From Voacanga thouarsii (taxonomy: Eukaryota > Streptophyta > Magnoliopsida > Gentianales > Apocynaceae): DNA of 64,000 nucleotides. Positions within the stretch are counted from its first letter, which is position 1, and each line of letters opens with the position of its first letter. The position numbers and the translations under genes are program-made. This document shows, one piece after another, positions 11,505 through 22,220 of this stretch. The notes beneath the pieces are model-generated. The model was not told the DNA's origin. It saw only the letters and a list, made by a program, of their open reading frames with translations, and did no database searches. The stretch covers positions 572,001 to 636,000 of the forward strand of contig JANUWF010001060.1 in the NCBI GenBank assembly GCA_026120185.1. The letters are read 5' to 3'.

Positions 11505-13025
11505 TTGCCATGCTGTTGTCCCTTTGTTCCATTCACCAAATCCGGTCAGCTATCCTTCAACCACTCCCAAAGACCATCTGCTAAATCCATCCCTCTCAGG
11601 ACAAAGCTTCCATGCTCTTGTCACTTTATTCCTCTGCCCTCATCCGGACAAAACCACTCCACCAACTCACAAATGCCAACCGATCAATCCAATTCACAAT
11701 TGGACAACTCCCAACCGCCCCAGCCACCACTACCATCCTTTTTGCCGGCAGATCCATGGAATCGGCGATCCTTTGCTTCGCTTTTCTCCCATGATTCAAC
11801 GCCTACAGCTCCTCTGAAACCATTATCTCAATTCAAAGGTGAACCTGCCATCTTTTTCTCCTCTTCCGAGATTGAGGAACTCTCAGAACCTTTCAAGTGT
11901 ACTTTGGTGGGTATGTTCCCGCACGGAAAACCCTCCATGGACGCCATAAAGCGGGGGTTTCAAACTATTGGTCTTAATGGCAGTGTTCATATCGGTTGGC
12001 TTGATCCGAAGCATATCTTGATCCGGCCAGATTTGGAGGAAGACTTCATTCGATTATGGCTCAAAGGATTGTGGTATCTTCTTGGCTTTCCCATGAGAAT
12101 ACTCAAATGGACCCTTAATTTCAGAGTTTCTGCAGATCCTACCATTGTCCCTGTATGGATTGCTTTGGAGCATCTTCCCATTCATATGTTTTCTAAACAG
12201 ATTCTTTTCCAGTTAGCATCTTCTATGGGGAACCCCTTAAAGATCGACGATGCAACTGCCACGCTTTCCAGGCCTAGTGTAGCTCGGGTATGTGTCGAGG
12301 TGAACCTACTTAAGGCTAACCCATCTCGAATCTGGATAGGAGTTGGTTCATCAGGGTTTTATCAACCAATATCATATGAGAATATGCCATCATACTGCCC
12401 GGTTTGCTGTAGAATTGGACATGAGGCTGCACGATGCAGACAGATTTCTTCACCTCAGAAAACAGTTTCTCATCCTCTTCAGAAACCTTTGGAACAATGG
12501 GTTCCAAAGAAGGCTCCAGAAAGCGGCCATCCTATTGTGTCATCTTCTCCTTCTGGAGAGGCGGATAACCCTAACTTGAACGATGGTGTGTCTCGTAATG
12601 TACCGATTAGCCCTTCAATACCAAATATTGCAGCCTCAGAGATGCCTTTGATGAATAGTGCTCCAGTAACAGAGAAAGTCAGGGAATAGCCTTCACCATT
12701 AATCAATGGGTCTAGCTCGGATGAAGCCCCTGTGGCCAACAGAGATGGAATAATGTTGGAAGTAGTTCTCCAAGGACCTCAAGTTTTAAACCCAGTGGAG
12801 CCATCTTCGGTTTCTGTAAACCTGAATCCAAACTTAGTTCATCATAATGAAGCGCTAGTGCAAGGTTTAGCTTCTTCAAAACCTTCTGCAAGTCATTCGC
12901 TAAGTGATCGTCATGTCTCGAATGATGAGTCTGATATAGAACCAGGACATTTCACTGATCAGGATACCGTGACCTTACGCCCAGATTTCTTGAATCTGCT
13001 CAAGGAGGCAATCCTCCAAAAGTAA
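11505..13025 (+). pseudogene. LINE ORF1 (DUF4283 / zinc-knuckle RNA-binding protein) with one internal stop
   Basis: Gag-like nucleic-acid-binding protein of plant L1 elements, which coats the element RNA. A Ser/Pro-rich N-terminus is followed by a DUF4283 domain (about residues 120-260; CTLVGMF, RLWLKGLWYL, VPVWIALEHLPIH) and a CCHC-type zinc knuckle CPVCCRIGHEAARC near residue 300. A TAG at 12687-12689 ends the first open part. The same frame stays open on to the TAA at about 13023, so the stop is a nonsense mutation in a protein of about 506 codons. The first ATG of the frame was taken; a later Met (MPTDQS, about 11671) is equally plausible. Confidence 0.85.
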
Positions 13026-13140
13026 TCTCGCAGAAGTACACCAATTGTAAAGTCCCATCCGAAAACCACTCAGATAAGGAAAAAATTACCAACCCGGAAG
13101 GCTAAACTGTGCTCAACCTCTTTTCATCCATCCAATTAAT

Positions 13141-16100
13141 ATGAATACCCTCATATGGAACATAAGGGGTATGGCTAATAGATTTTCCACAAGAAGATTG
13201 AAGAAGCTAATTAGCAAACATAAGCTGAATATTTTAGCCATTCTGGAGCCAATGGTTAGTGCGAATCAGATTCACATATATGCACAAAAATTGGGTTTTC
13301 AGCAATGTTTTTCAAATTGTACAGGTAAAGTTTGGTTGTTTTGGAAGGACTTTATTGACTCTTCTATTCTTATTGATCATGATCAATTTGTTCATCTGAG
13401 TCTCACAATGCCCACGGGAACCATTTTTTATTCCACAATTGTTTATGCTTCTTGTACTCGAGCTGGACGCTTTCCTCTTTGGACAGCACTAATGGATATC
13501 TCTACCACATTGGAAGGTCCTTGGCTGGTCGGAGGTGACTTTAATGTCATTACTGAAATGTCCAAATACTCGGGTACCTCAACTCCTAATTATGTGGCTA
13601 TGAAAGATTTTTCTTCATTTATAGATGCTTGTTCTCTTCAAATTTCACCTTTTACAGGCAATCGATTCACATGGGCTCAAGGTGGTGAAAGGCCTTGTTA
13701 CGAACGGTTGGACAGAATCCTCCTAAATTCTTCATGGATTTCCTCAGTCTTCTCTACAAAGGTTGAACACCTACACCGGTCTGGCTCTGATCATTCTCCC
13801 TTACTGATATCTCTTTCTTTTGTGGCTCCTGCTACTGGTCCTTCTTCGTTCAAGTTTCAGAAAATGTGGCTTCGTCACTCATCATTTCATTCAATAGTAG
13901 AGCAGGAATGGAGGAAGCCTGTGGAAGGGAATGGTATGCAAGTCCTTCTTGGAAAACTTAAGCTTGTCAAATTAGCTCTACGTTCTTGGAACAAAGAGGT
14001 CTTTGGCAATGTCTTCTCCAATGTCCAAAAGGCAGAAGATGAGGTTATTCAGGCAGAATCACGGTTTGATCTATCTAACTCAACTCAGCATAGGGAGCAG
14101 TTACAGGAAGCCAAGGCTCATCTAGCCTTTCATTTAAAAGCGGAAGAGGACTTCTGGAGGGATAAATCGCGTCTTCATTGGGTGAAAGAAGGCGATTCTA
14201 ACACTGCTTTTTTTCACTCATACTGTCAACGTAGGAGATCCAATCTTATTATTGCTTCCATTGCTGATCAAGATGGTGTGAGGCTGACTCAACAATCAGA
14301 TATTAGTGCAGAGGCAGTGAGATTTTTCACTGAGCTGTTAGCATGTTCTAATGCTTCTCCTTTGACAACTCCACTCCTGGATAACATTCCTCAATTGATT
14401 TCTAATCAGGACAACATAATGCTTTCCAAAATTCCCAATAAAGAAGAGATCAAGCAAGCAGTATTTAGTCTCGGTATTGATAGTGCCCCGGGTCCTGATG
14501 GCTTTTCAGGTCATTTCTTCACTGCATGTTGGGACTTGATTGCTTCAGATGTGGTTAATGTTGTTAGTGATTTCTTTGCTGGCATTCCCTTCCCCAAAGG
14601 CTTTACTAGCACACTCATTGTTTTGATCCCTAAAAGAAGTCCTCCTCATTCCCTTGGAGATTTTTGACCCATCAGTTTGTGCAACTACTGTAACACGATT
14701 GTGACTAAAATTTTGGCTTCTCACCTGGCTCAATTATTACCCAAAATCATTTCCCCTAATTCGTCTGGTTTTGTGCAAGGACGAGACATTGTGGACAATA
14801 TTCTTTTAGCTCAAGAGTTGGTTCATTCCTTGGATCGAAAATCAAGAGTTGAAAATGTCATCCTCAAATTGGATATGCAGAAGGCCTTTGATCGCATCTC
14901 GTGGCATGCCCTTTTGCAAGTTATGTCTAAGTTTGGTTTTAATCAGCATATTCTCCTTCTGATAAATCACTGCATTTCCAATTGCTGGTTTTCTATCCTT
15001 GTCAACGGTCAACCACATGGGTATTTCAAATCCACTAGAGGCCTACGACAAGGAGATCCCCTTTCTCCAACTCTATTTATCATTGCGCAAGAACTTCTTT
15101 CTAGAAGTTTGAATCATCTTATGGAGGGGGGCTCATTTTACAATGTTCCTCGTTCTTGTCCTACTATCTCCCATTTAAGTTTCGCAGATGACACAATTAT
15201 ATTCTCCAATGTCTCTAATGCAGCTCTCATGTCAATCTCAAATGTTCTTCAGGATTATCAGGTTTTCTCTGGCCTATTTATCAACCTTGACAAAAGCTCC
15301 TATATTGTGTCAGAAAAAGCTCCACAGGCTGTTATTGCTCGTCTTCACCAAATCCTTGGTTTCTCGCGGAAGCATCTCCCTTTTACTTATTTGGGTTGCC
15401 CGATGTTCAAAGGAAGAAATAAAAGGATCCACTTCCAACCAATTCTGGACAAACTACTTAAACGTACTCAAGGGTGGAAATTCAAATTTTTATCCGATGC
15501 GGGGCGTTTGCAACTCATTCGTTCAGTACTATTCTCTATGCCTCTACATATTTTTCACACAATGGAGCCACCGCAAGTTATTCTAAAAGTGATGGAGAAG
15601 GCTTTCGCTGATTTCTTTTGGGGCTACTCTCTTTATGGGAAGAAACGGCATTGGAAATCTTGGAAATCCTTATGTCTTCCTTGGAGTGAGAATGGATTAG
15701 GGATTAGGTCGTTATTTGATATGAGTATGTCGTTTGGCCTAGGCTTGTGGTGGAAGTTCAGGCAGGGTGGTTCTCTTTGGTCCCAATTCATGCATGCTAA
15801 GTATAATCCTAGAGGGCTTCATCCTATGTTTTTATCTGCCAACTATTCTTCTTCTCGGGTCTGGAGAAGGATGCTCAGAATTAGGGCGATTGCTGAGGAC
15901 AATATCGGCTTCAGTCTTGGTAATGGCTCGTCATCATTTTGGTTTGATGATTGGACGGGTTTTGGGAAACTTTGTAATCTGAACTCGGTGGTTGTCCAAC
16001 CAGACATGAGAGTCTCTCAATGCTTATCCAGTGGTTTTTGGAATGTTAATCTGATCAGGCAATTGTTGGATCCGGGATGGGTGTATAAAATTATTACATT

Positions 16101-17322
16101 GTTGCCGCCTTTTCTTAATTCAGGTGATGATGACACGATGATTTGGAAACTCTCTGAGAATGGGAGTTTTTCTTCCTCCTCAGCTTGGCAAGTTGTTCGT
16201 CTCAAAGGTGAGCCCCATCAAGGAGCATCAAATATTGGGGATCTCAAAATCCAACCCTCCATTAAGGTGTTCTTGTGGAAATTATTCAATGGCATCCTTG
16301 CACTAGATTCGCGTCTTAAACGTTTAGGGCTTGAGCTCCCATCGTGCTGCAATCTATGCTGGGCAGCAGAGGAATCTGCTACCCATCTATTTTTTGAGTG
16401 CTCTGCGGTGATGGAATTTTGGGAACTTGTTGCTGCCCATCTTCCTAGACGTAAAACTCCAACTCGTTGGCACTCCTTTGTCGACTTCTTTAATTATTGG
16501 TGGAAGGGGACCTCTTCTGCGATAGTTATTAGCTGACGCTTCTTTGCTATTTCATTATGGGAGATCTGGAAGTACAGGAACAAATGTAGGAATGATAATC
16601 TCCACTTTTAATGTCACAAACTTTGTCTTGCAGTGGCCACTACTTTCGCAGCTAACATGCAAGCTTTCCTTGTTAGCTTCTGTGCGAGATTTGCAGACTT
16701 TTCTCAATTTTTCCCTATCTCATGGAAGGCTTCAAAGACGAGACAAATAGAGGCAGTCGTTTGGTTGAAGGGAGCACACGATGAGGTCATTCTAAATGTT
16801 CATGGAGTACGTAAAGGGAATCCTGGTTTATCCAGTGTCGGAGGCATTCTGAGATACGGAGACGGCAGTTTCATACAGGCTTTTGCCCAAACTATTGGTC
16901 AATCGGATAGTTTCACTGCTGAGCTTTCTGCATTGGTCGAGGGACTTAGGTGGTGTCTCAGGCTGGGTCACTTCGATATTCTAATACAGTCACATTGTAA
17001 ATTGCTAGTCCGACAAATTGCTGATGGAGCTCGATCGAACTGGAAGGACCTCCAAATTAGTCATCTTCTCCAGCTACTTTGGGGGAAATTCAGACGATTT
17101 ACTGTTACTGGTGTTTATAGGGAGGGGAATCAGATTGCAGAACAATTAGCAAACTATTCATTGACTCAAAATGGGCGTCTAACTCTTCAGAGTTACCTAG
17201 GCACGTTCACGGATTATACCATATGGACAAGATGTAAGTCCCTTCCATTAGATTTTGTTTACAATTATTCGGAGGTTAGGCTAATACCCCCCTCCTTGTA
17301 TTCCCCTCTTCTATCTCTATAA
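13141..17322 (+). pseudogene. LINE ORF2: endonuclease, reverse transcriptase, zf-RVT, RNase H; three internal stops
   Basis: The LINE replication enzyme. The N-terminal APE-type endonuclease (about residues 1-225) has WNIRG, GGDFNV, RLDRILLN and SDHSPL. The reverse transcriptase has SAPGPDGF, LKLDMQKAFDRISW, GLRQGDPLSP and FADDT (about residues 440-690). A zf-RVT region follows (PSIKVFLWKLFNGIL, CNLCW...ATHLFFEC, residues 1040-1100), then an RNase H-like domain (about 1215-1340). In-frame stops lie at 14665 (TGA), 16534 (TGA) and 16609 (TAA), with no frameshift between. In the RNase H domain the family's Asp positions read His (VHG at 16801, SHC at 16993) and Glu (AEQLA), so it is probably inactive. 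Confidence 0.9.
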
Positions 17323-17364
17323 AATTTCCCACCCATTGGATGGATTAAAAAAAAAAAAAAAAAG

Positions 17365-17375
17365 AAGCTCCTCAA
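17365..17375. repeat. LINE target-site duplication, right copy
   Basis: AAGCTCCTCAA directly after the poly(A) tail, identical to 10940-10950. Confidence 0.92.
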
Positions 17376-18550
17376 TAAGTGGTTGGAGATACACATCAAT
17401 CCCTAGGATCTCTTGGTCTCGGGATTACAGCTGCTAGAAACATGTACGGTGTCTTCATGCACATCCAAGGTGGCAAATTATAAGGGGTGATAATAATAGG
17501 CCAACAAGAATATGACTTACCAGACATACCAAAAGGTGCAAACCCATCTACACATAATGCCAATCTTATATTGCATGGCTCATGTGCGAAGTCTAGATGT
17601 TTTATGTCGAAATCCTTCCATGCTTTGTCATCTGATGGGTGATTCATTTCATCACCCTATTGCGTATGGTCTTTGTGCCATGTCATATGCTCGGTTGTTT
17701 CTTTTGACGCATAAAGCATCTGAAGCCTCAGAGTAATGGGTAGGTAATGCATCTTCTGATATGGAATAGGTTTGGATTTTTCCAAAATTCTTAGCTTGTA
17801 TCGGAGATGATTGCAGAATTTGCAGTTCATTAACTCATCCTCATCTTTCCAAAAGAGCATACATCCATTGACACATACATGAATCTTCTCAACTAGCAAC
17901 CCAAGAGCTTTCACAAACTTCTTAGTCTTGTAGAAATCATCTGGGACTTTGTTCCCTTCATCTAGTAGAATTTCATTAATAAGATTGGCCCAATGGTCGA
18001 AATGAATATCAGGCATATTCTACTCTGACTTCAAATGCAACATTCGTGACATAACTAACAGCTTTAAATGTTATACACAACCTTGAAACAGTGGCTCGTC
18101 TGCCTCATGCAATATATCATAGAATTGTTGTGTATTAGGATTCGGTGCTTCCTCCTCGATGTTAGATGGACCCGCGGCCCAATTATCATTGAAGGAATGA
18201 CCCGCGGCATTATATACCATTTCTCGATACCTATTTGTAGTTTCATGATGGTCTGACACTACATGGGGCAGTTCCTTTGTATGGGTTTGATACTCTTCAC
18301 CATGTGACGTCTAGATAAAATAAGTCGGCATAAAACCTTTGTTTAGAAGATGAACATGACAGTTTTCACAATTTTGGAATTTCAGAAGCTTGCATCGAGA
18401 ACAAGGACACCTTGTCATTCCACTACGAATGAATTGTGGTTGCGCACATACAGCCCGGATGAACTCGTGGAGTCCTTGTGTAAACTCCTTTGTTATGCCT
18501 CTACAACCCAGGAGAAGTTGATTATACATCCAACTTCTATCTCCATTCAT

Positions 18551-19360
18551 TTTAACTGACTATATACCACCTATTCGATTATGATAAATAAATTCTATAG
18601 CCATAAGTTTAATAGTTTAATAGGAAACTATTAAACAGTTTTCAAACATGACAATAATTTTAAGATACTCAGAAATATTAATACAAATTTCCAAAATATT
18701 CATGCATAAAAATACAAAGAAACAATGAAAATTAAACACACTAAACAGTTATCAGAATGAAAAACCTTAAAAAATAGAACAATGATTAGATCCTGATTTC
18801 CTAGAATAAAAAACATGAAGACAATTGTCATACTTATGATAGTTATTGATCTTAAACTAATATGAATCTTAGTTATCTTCTAGCCTTTTTGGCATGATAA
18901 AATTGTTTTTGGCTTTCATTACCTATAATCTATTAGGTTGAACACCACAACAGCATTGACCGTAGTTAAGACAATTAGATAAATTCGATGTATTTCTAAG
19001 AAACACTTTAAATAGAAAATATCAATGAACTCATAATTATATTACGTAAAATAAAATGAAGGTGAAATTATTACAAAAATGAAATTATAATTGAACTGGT
19101 TATAACTCAGTAATGTTTTTCAAGAAATGATTACAACTAAGTTGTTAAATTTTGTTTTTTTATTAAACAATAAATATGTTTTTCTTTATAGTCATAACTA
19201 ATTCTCAAACATCTTAAGCTACAATTTTGCACTCAACCATTGATTATTAGCTCAATATTAAGCAGTTGATCATGGTTTGATTGTGATTTCCAAAAAGAAA
19301 TGAATTCACTCTCTCTAGGATATACATTTCTCATTTTACTCTTACGAACTTTAAAAAAAG

Positions 19361-19394
<34 letters not shown>

Positions 19395-21738
19395 ATAATA
19401 AGTATTTAAAAACGTGATACATATTCCAGTCCCTATCTCGACCAAGAGCATTCATAACTAACAAATTACAACATGTTTTTCAATAATTATTATACCTATA
19501 CATTTCCCTATCCAAACATGATGATGTCCTTTAGCTCTTATTCTTTTCCTTCGATTTTCCTTACTCTCACCGTTAAAAGCCATATGCCTATACCTTTCAT
19601 CCTTCATATGCAAAACTATATAATATGAATATGTATTTTCAGAATGACCATATAAAATAGTAAATATGATATACTCATGGAATATAATATATTTGTCGCT
19701 ATGCCTAACTTCGTATATGTAAGGACAATATAATATTTTATCCAACCTCTTCATACATCATCTAAAGTTCCATTAAATGAAGCTTCCAATATAGTAGAAT
19801 TTACCTAACCGAATTCAATTTCTTGTTCAACTTAAAGATCTCATAAATATGCTATCACATAGCAACCATTTCAAAATATCTTTTCCTTAATCTGTCCATC
19901 ATATTTCTTTGATGTTCTTCATCCGGTGCACCAGTTTCTGATCTAAATTCCCCCTACTAAGTTTCGTCATTTGGGTAATTTGACAACAGGGGTAACTATA
20001 ACAGCCCACAAAGTTTCAGATCAAGAGAAGAATTTTACCTATGAGTAGGTATCAAGAATAAACTTAAAGCGCACAAAACCATAAACCATGACTTAAACAA
20101 AGTAAGGTCTAGAGGACAAACAACCTCTCAAATCCAAATAAATAAATGAACAAGGCAAACTTGATCCGCACGCCCCTAAAAGTTTCCCATCTTAGGTGTA
20201 TCACCTCCTGAAATATGATAGTGAAAATTGTGTGACCAAAGAATTCTCAATAAGTCATTTGTGTGCTCTTGTTTGAATCGAAATAGATTTCATGAATGCA
20301 CTTTGTAATAAAAAACCAAACGTTGATTGTAAGTCAAACATTTTCCGTCAACATAGTGAGTGGAATAAATATTACAGTAATAAGTATCATACCAAACCAC
20401 ACAAAATACACGGGTTATGAAACCTTTCATCATAACCTTACCATGAAACCCTGTATCATGACAAATACTGTTAAATCCTCCAACACAGTGTGGTGGGTGT
20501 ACAGCTCACTGCGTAAGATACTCCTCCATCTCTTATCCTAACTCATCGGATGTCCATCTCAGAAAAACGACCCACTTGGATTGAGTTGCTAACTTGGATC
20601 AGCCTAACCTACTAAAACTGTCACATTTTCCAGATAGAACTCATCTCTCAGAGGTGACCTCCTATTGAGAGATTTGCCCTACCATTCAAAGGTTAGTCCT
20701 AGAGGCTTACCCTTGTTGAGCACTCAATGTTTCATTACATCATTCAAGATCCAAGCACAACGAAATTCCAATACATTTTGGACATGCAAACATGGTTTTC
20801 AAATGATTTGCTGTAAAATTGTTTTACAAATAAAAGGTGATTTTCATTGTAAACAATCACATCATTGAAACAATATTCATTTTCCAAGTGACTTATAATT
20901 CAGAGTTTTAGTATCAAATATTTGATACAAGGACTTACCTTCTCAACTTATATAGTTTATTCCAAGATTATTATGCTCTCCTCAGACCTTGGAAATCCTC
21001 TCCTATCATAAAAAAATACATAATCAATCATTGCTCTAGCTAACCTCATAACAGTATAGTCATGTTTAGATTCCTACTCTACCTAGATACATAAGGTTAA
21101 GTTCATCAGAGTAAAGTTCACACCACATGCGTACACTACCAAATAGAAAGGAAGAACTAATAATAAAAATAGTAGTGATAACGATAACAACAACAGCAGC
21201 AGCAACAATAGAAACAAATGATAACAATAATAAATAATAATGATGCTACCAATAAATAATTATAATAAATCTGAATAATAAATTAATTTTTTTAAACAAC
21301 TGCGAACAACTTGAATAGTACAAGATAATTGTAGTAGTTACGCCAATAAGTAATAGATAATGCTCTTAGTAAATATTAATACTAAATAATGCATAATGAT
21401 TTTAATAATAATAGTAATAAATAAATGAATAAATAAATAAGTAAATAAATAACAATACTATAATCATTAGTTTTTAAAATTAATAAATATTATCAATAAT
21501 ATTATGTATTTGATTATATTACAATTAAAAGTTATAATAATGACATTAATATTATAATTAGAGATATAATAATGATAACAACGTATATCAAAATATTATA
21601 TTAGGAAGAGATTAATTCGGAAACTATGTTACATTAAATAAACGTAATAGTAATAAACTAATTACTATTGTTAAAACTAATAAATATAAAAACAAACTCA
21701 TCATAGACGCACTATTAACCATCAATACATTATGTCCA
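18551..21738. other. AT-rich intergenic DNA, no gene recognised
   Basis: Very AT-rich. A TA run at about 19362-19390 continues as TAA. At 19980-20960 there is a less AT-rich block with conserved-looking phrases (cacagtgtggtgggtgtacagc, ctctcagaggtgacctcc) that resembles LTR-type sequence, but no ends or duplications could be fixed. At 21170-21480 the DNA is rich in TAA/AAT units. The 5' end of CACTA H should lie near the left edge but is not visible. Confidence 0.5.
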
Positions 21739-22035
21739 TGCACAAGAATTTCTCTTCAAGCTTCTCTCTTTCTTTCTCTCACAATTCTTTCTCTAATCTT
21801 TTTTTCACTAATCTTTCTTTCACAAAATGATGGTGTATTACAAGCTTAGAGCATAGCTCTATTTATAGAGCTCTAATTAGTGAAATACATCATGGCATAC
21901 ATCATCTTCAACTAATCTCAATTAGTGGTGTCTCCACTAAATGGTGGACATCCATAAAAATCTTCTAATAATTCACATAAATCCATAATTAGTGGAGCCT
22001 CCACTAATTAATGGAGATTCCAATAATTCATAACA
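21739..22035 (-). repeat. 3' LTR of copia A, outer end truncated
   Basis: Matches 26625-26921 of the 5' LTR from TGCACAAGAATTTCTC to ATTCATAACA. The first 70 bases of the LTR (plus-strand view) are missing and replaced by unrelated AT-rich DNA. A purine tract (ccaagggggag on the minus strand) sits directly inside it at 22036-22046, as expected for the 3' LTR. Confidence 0.9.
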
Positions 22036-22220
22036 CTCCCCCTTGGATGTCCATCCATACATAAAGAATATGCCTCGTTAAAACCTTACTAGATAAAAAC
22101 CCAGTGGGAAAAAAATCTAGTGAAGGAAAAAGAGTACACTATTCTATATGTCTGTTTATTACTCCCCCCGATGAGCTGATTCCTTTAAATCTTTAAACCG
22201 ACGCATACCGATTTTATATC

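Larger units (their letters stand above)
10951..17364 (+). mobile_element. L1-type LINE, full length (6.4 kb)
   Basis: A complete non-LTR retrotransposon: 5' untranslated region (10951-11504), ORF1 (11505-13025), a short spacer, ORF2 (13141-17322), then a poly(A) tail (about 17347-17363). It is bounded by an 11-base duplication. It reads opposite to the CACTA gene it broke. Both ORFs run end to end without a frameshift and are stopped only by four in-frame nonsense codons, so this is one of the younger insertions in the window. Confidence 0.95.
6914..18550 (-). pseudogene. CACTA H tnp2 transposase gene, split by a LINE and a solo LTR
   Basis: Read from right to left. Transpos_assoc-like N-terminus with MNGDRSWMY and a CPCSRCK zinc-type motif (18550-18311). 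An N-terminal region (18259-17657) with ILHEADEPLF and FDHWANLINEIL. The Tnp2 catalytic domain (17647-17376, then 10939-10193) with DGFAPFGM, CPICMEKS and FFDVHCQFLPRDHPYRR. DUF4218 (10183-9863) with KSHDCQVFLLRLLP and YLPVHLPYEARV. DUF4216 (8104-7140) with YVLLNCLEVEPF and EADYYGLIQKIL. An acidic tail ends at 6914. Without the two insertions it is about 3.7 kb including introns, near the family's usual size. Stops inside DUF4216 (VCI*GTT, AY*AIQ) show it is dead. The LINE cuts between PLIEEL and KSLW. Confidence 0.88.

Noticed and set aside
12732..13025. A separate small gene between LINE ORF1 and ORF2
   Set aside because: It is in the same frame as ORF1 and separated only by a single TAG, so it is the C-terminal part of ORF1.
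19782..19800. 'cttccaatatagtagaat' as the missing 5' end of CACTA H
   Set aside because: It needs a three-base insertion and two changes to match the expected inverted CACTACTGGAAAC, and there are no AGCCACGG subterminal repeats beside it.
19980..20960. Possible solo LTR of a Ty3-type element
   Set aside because: The phrasing looks LTR-like, but no TG/CA ends, purine tract or target duplication could be fixed.
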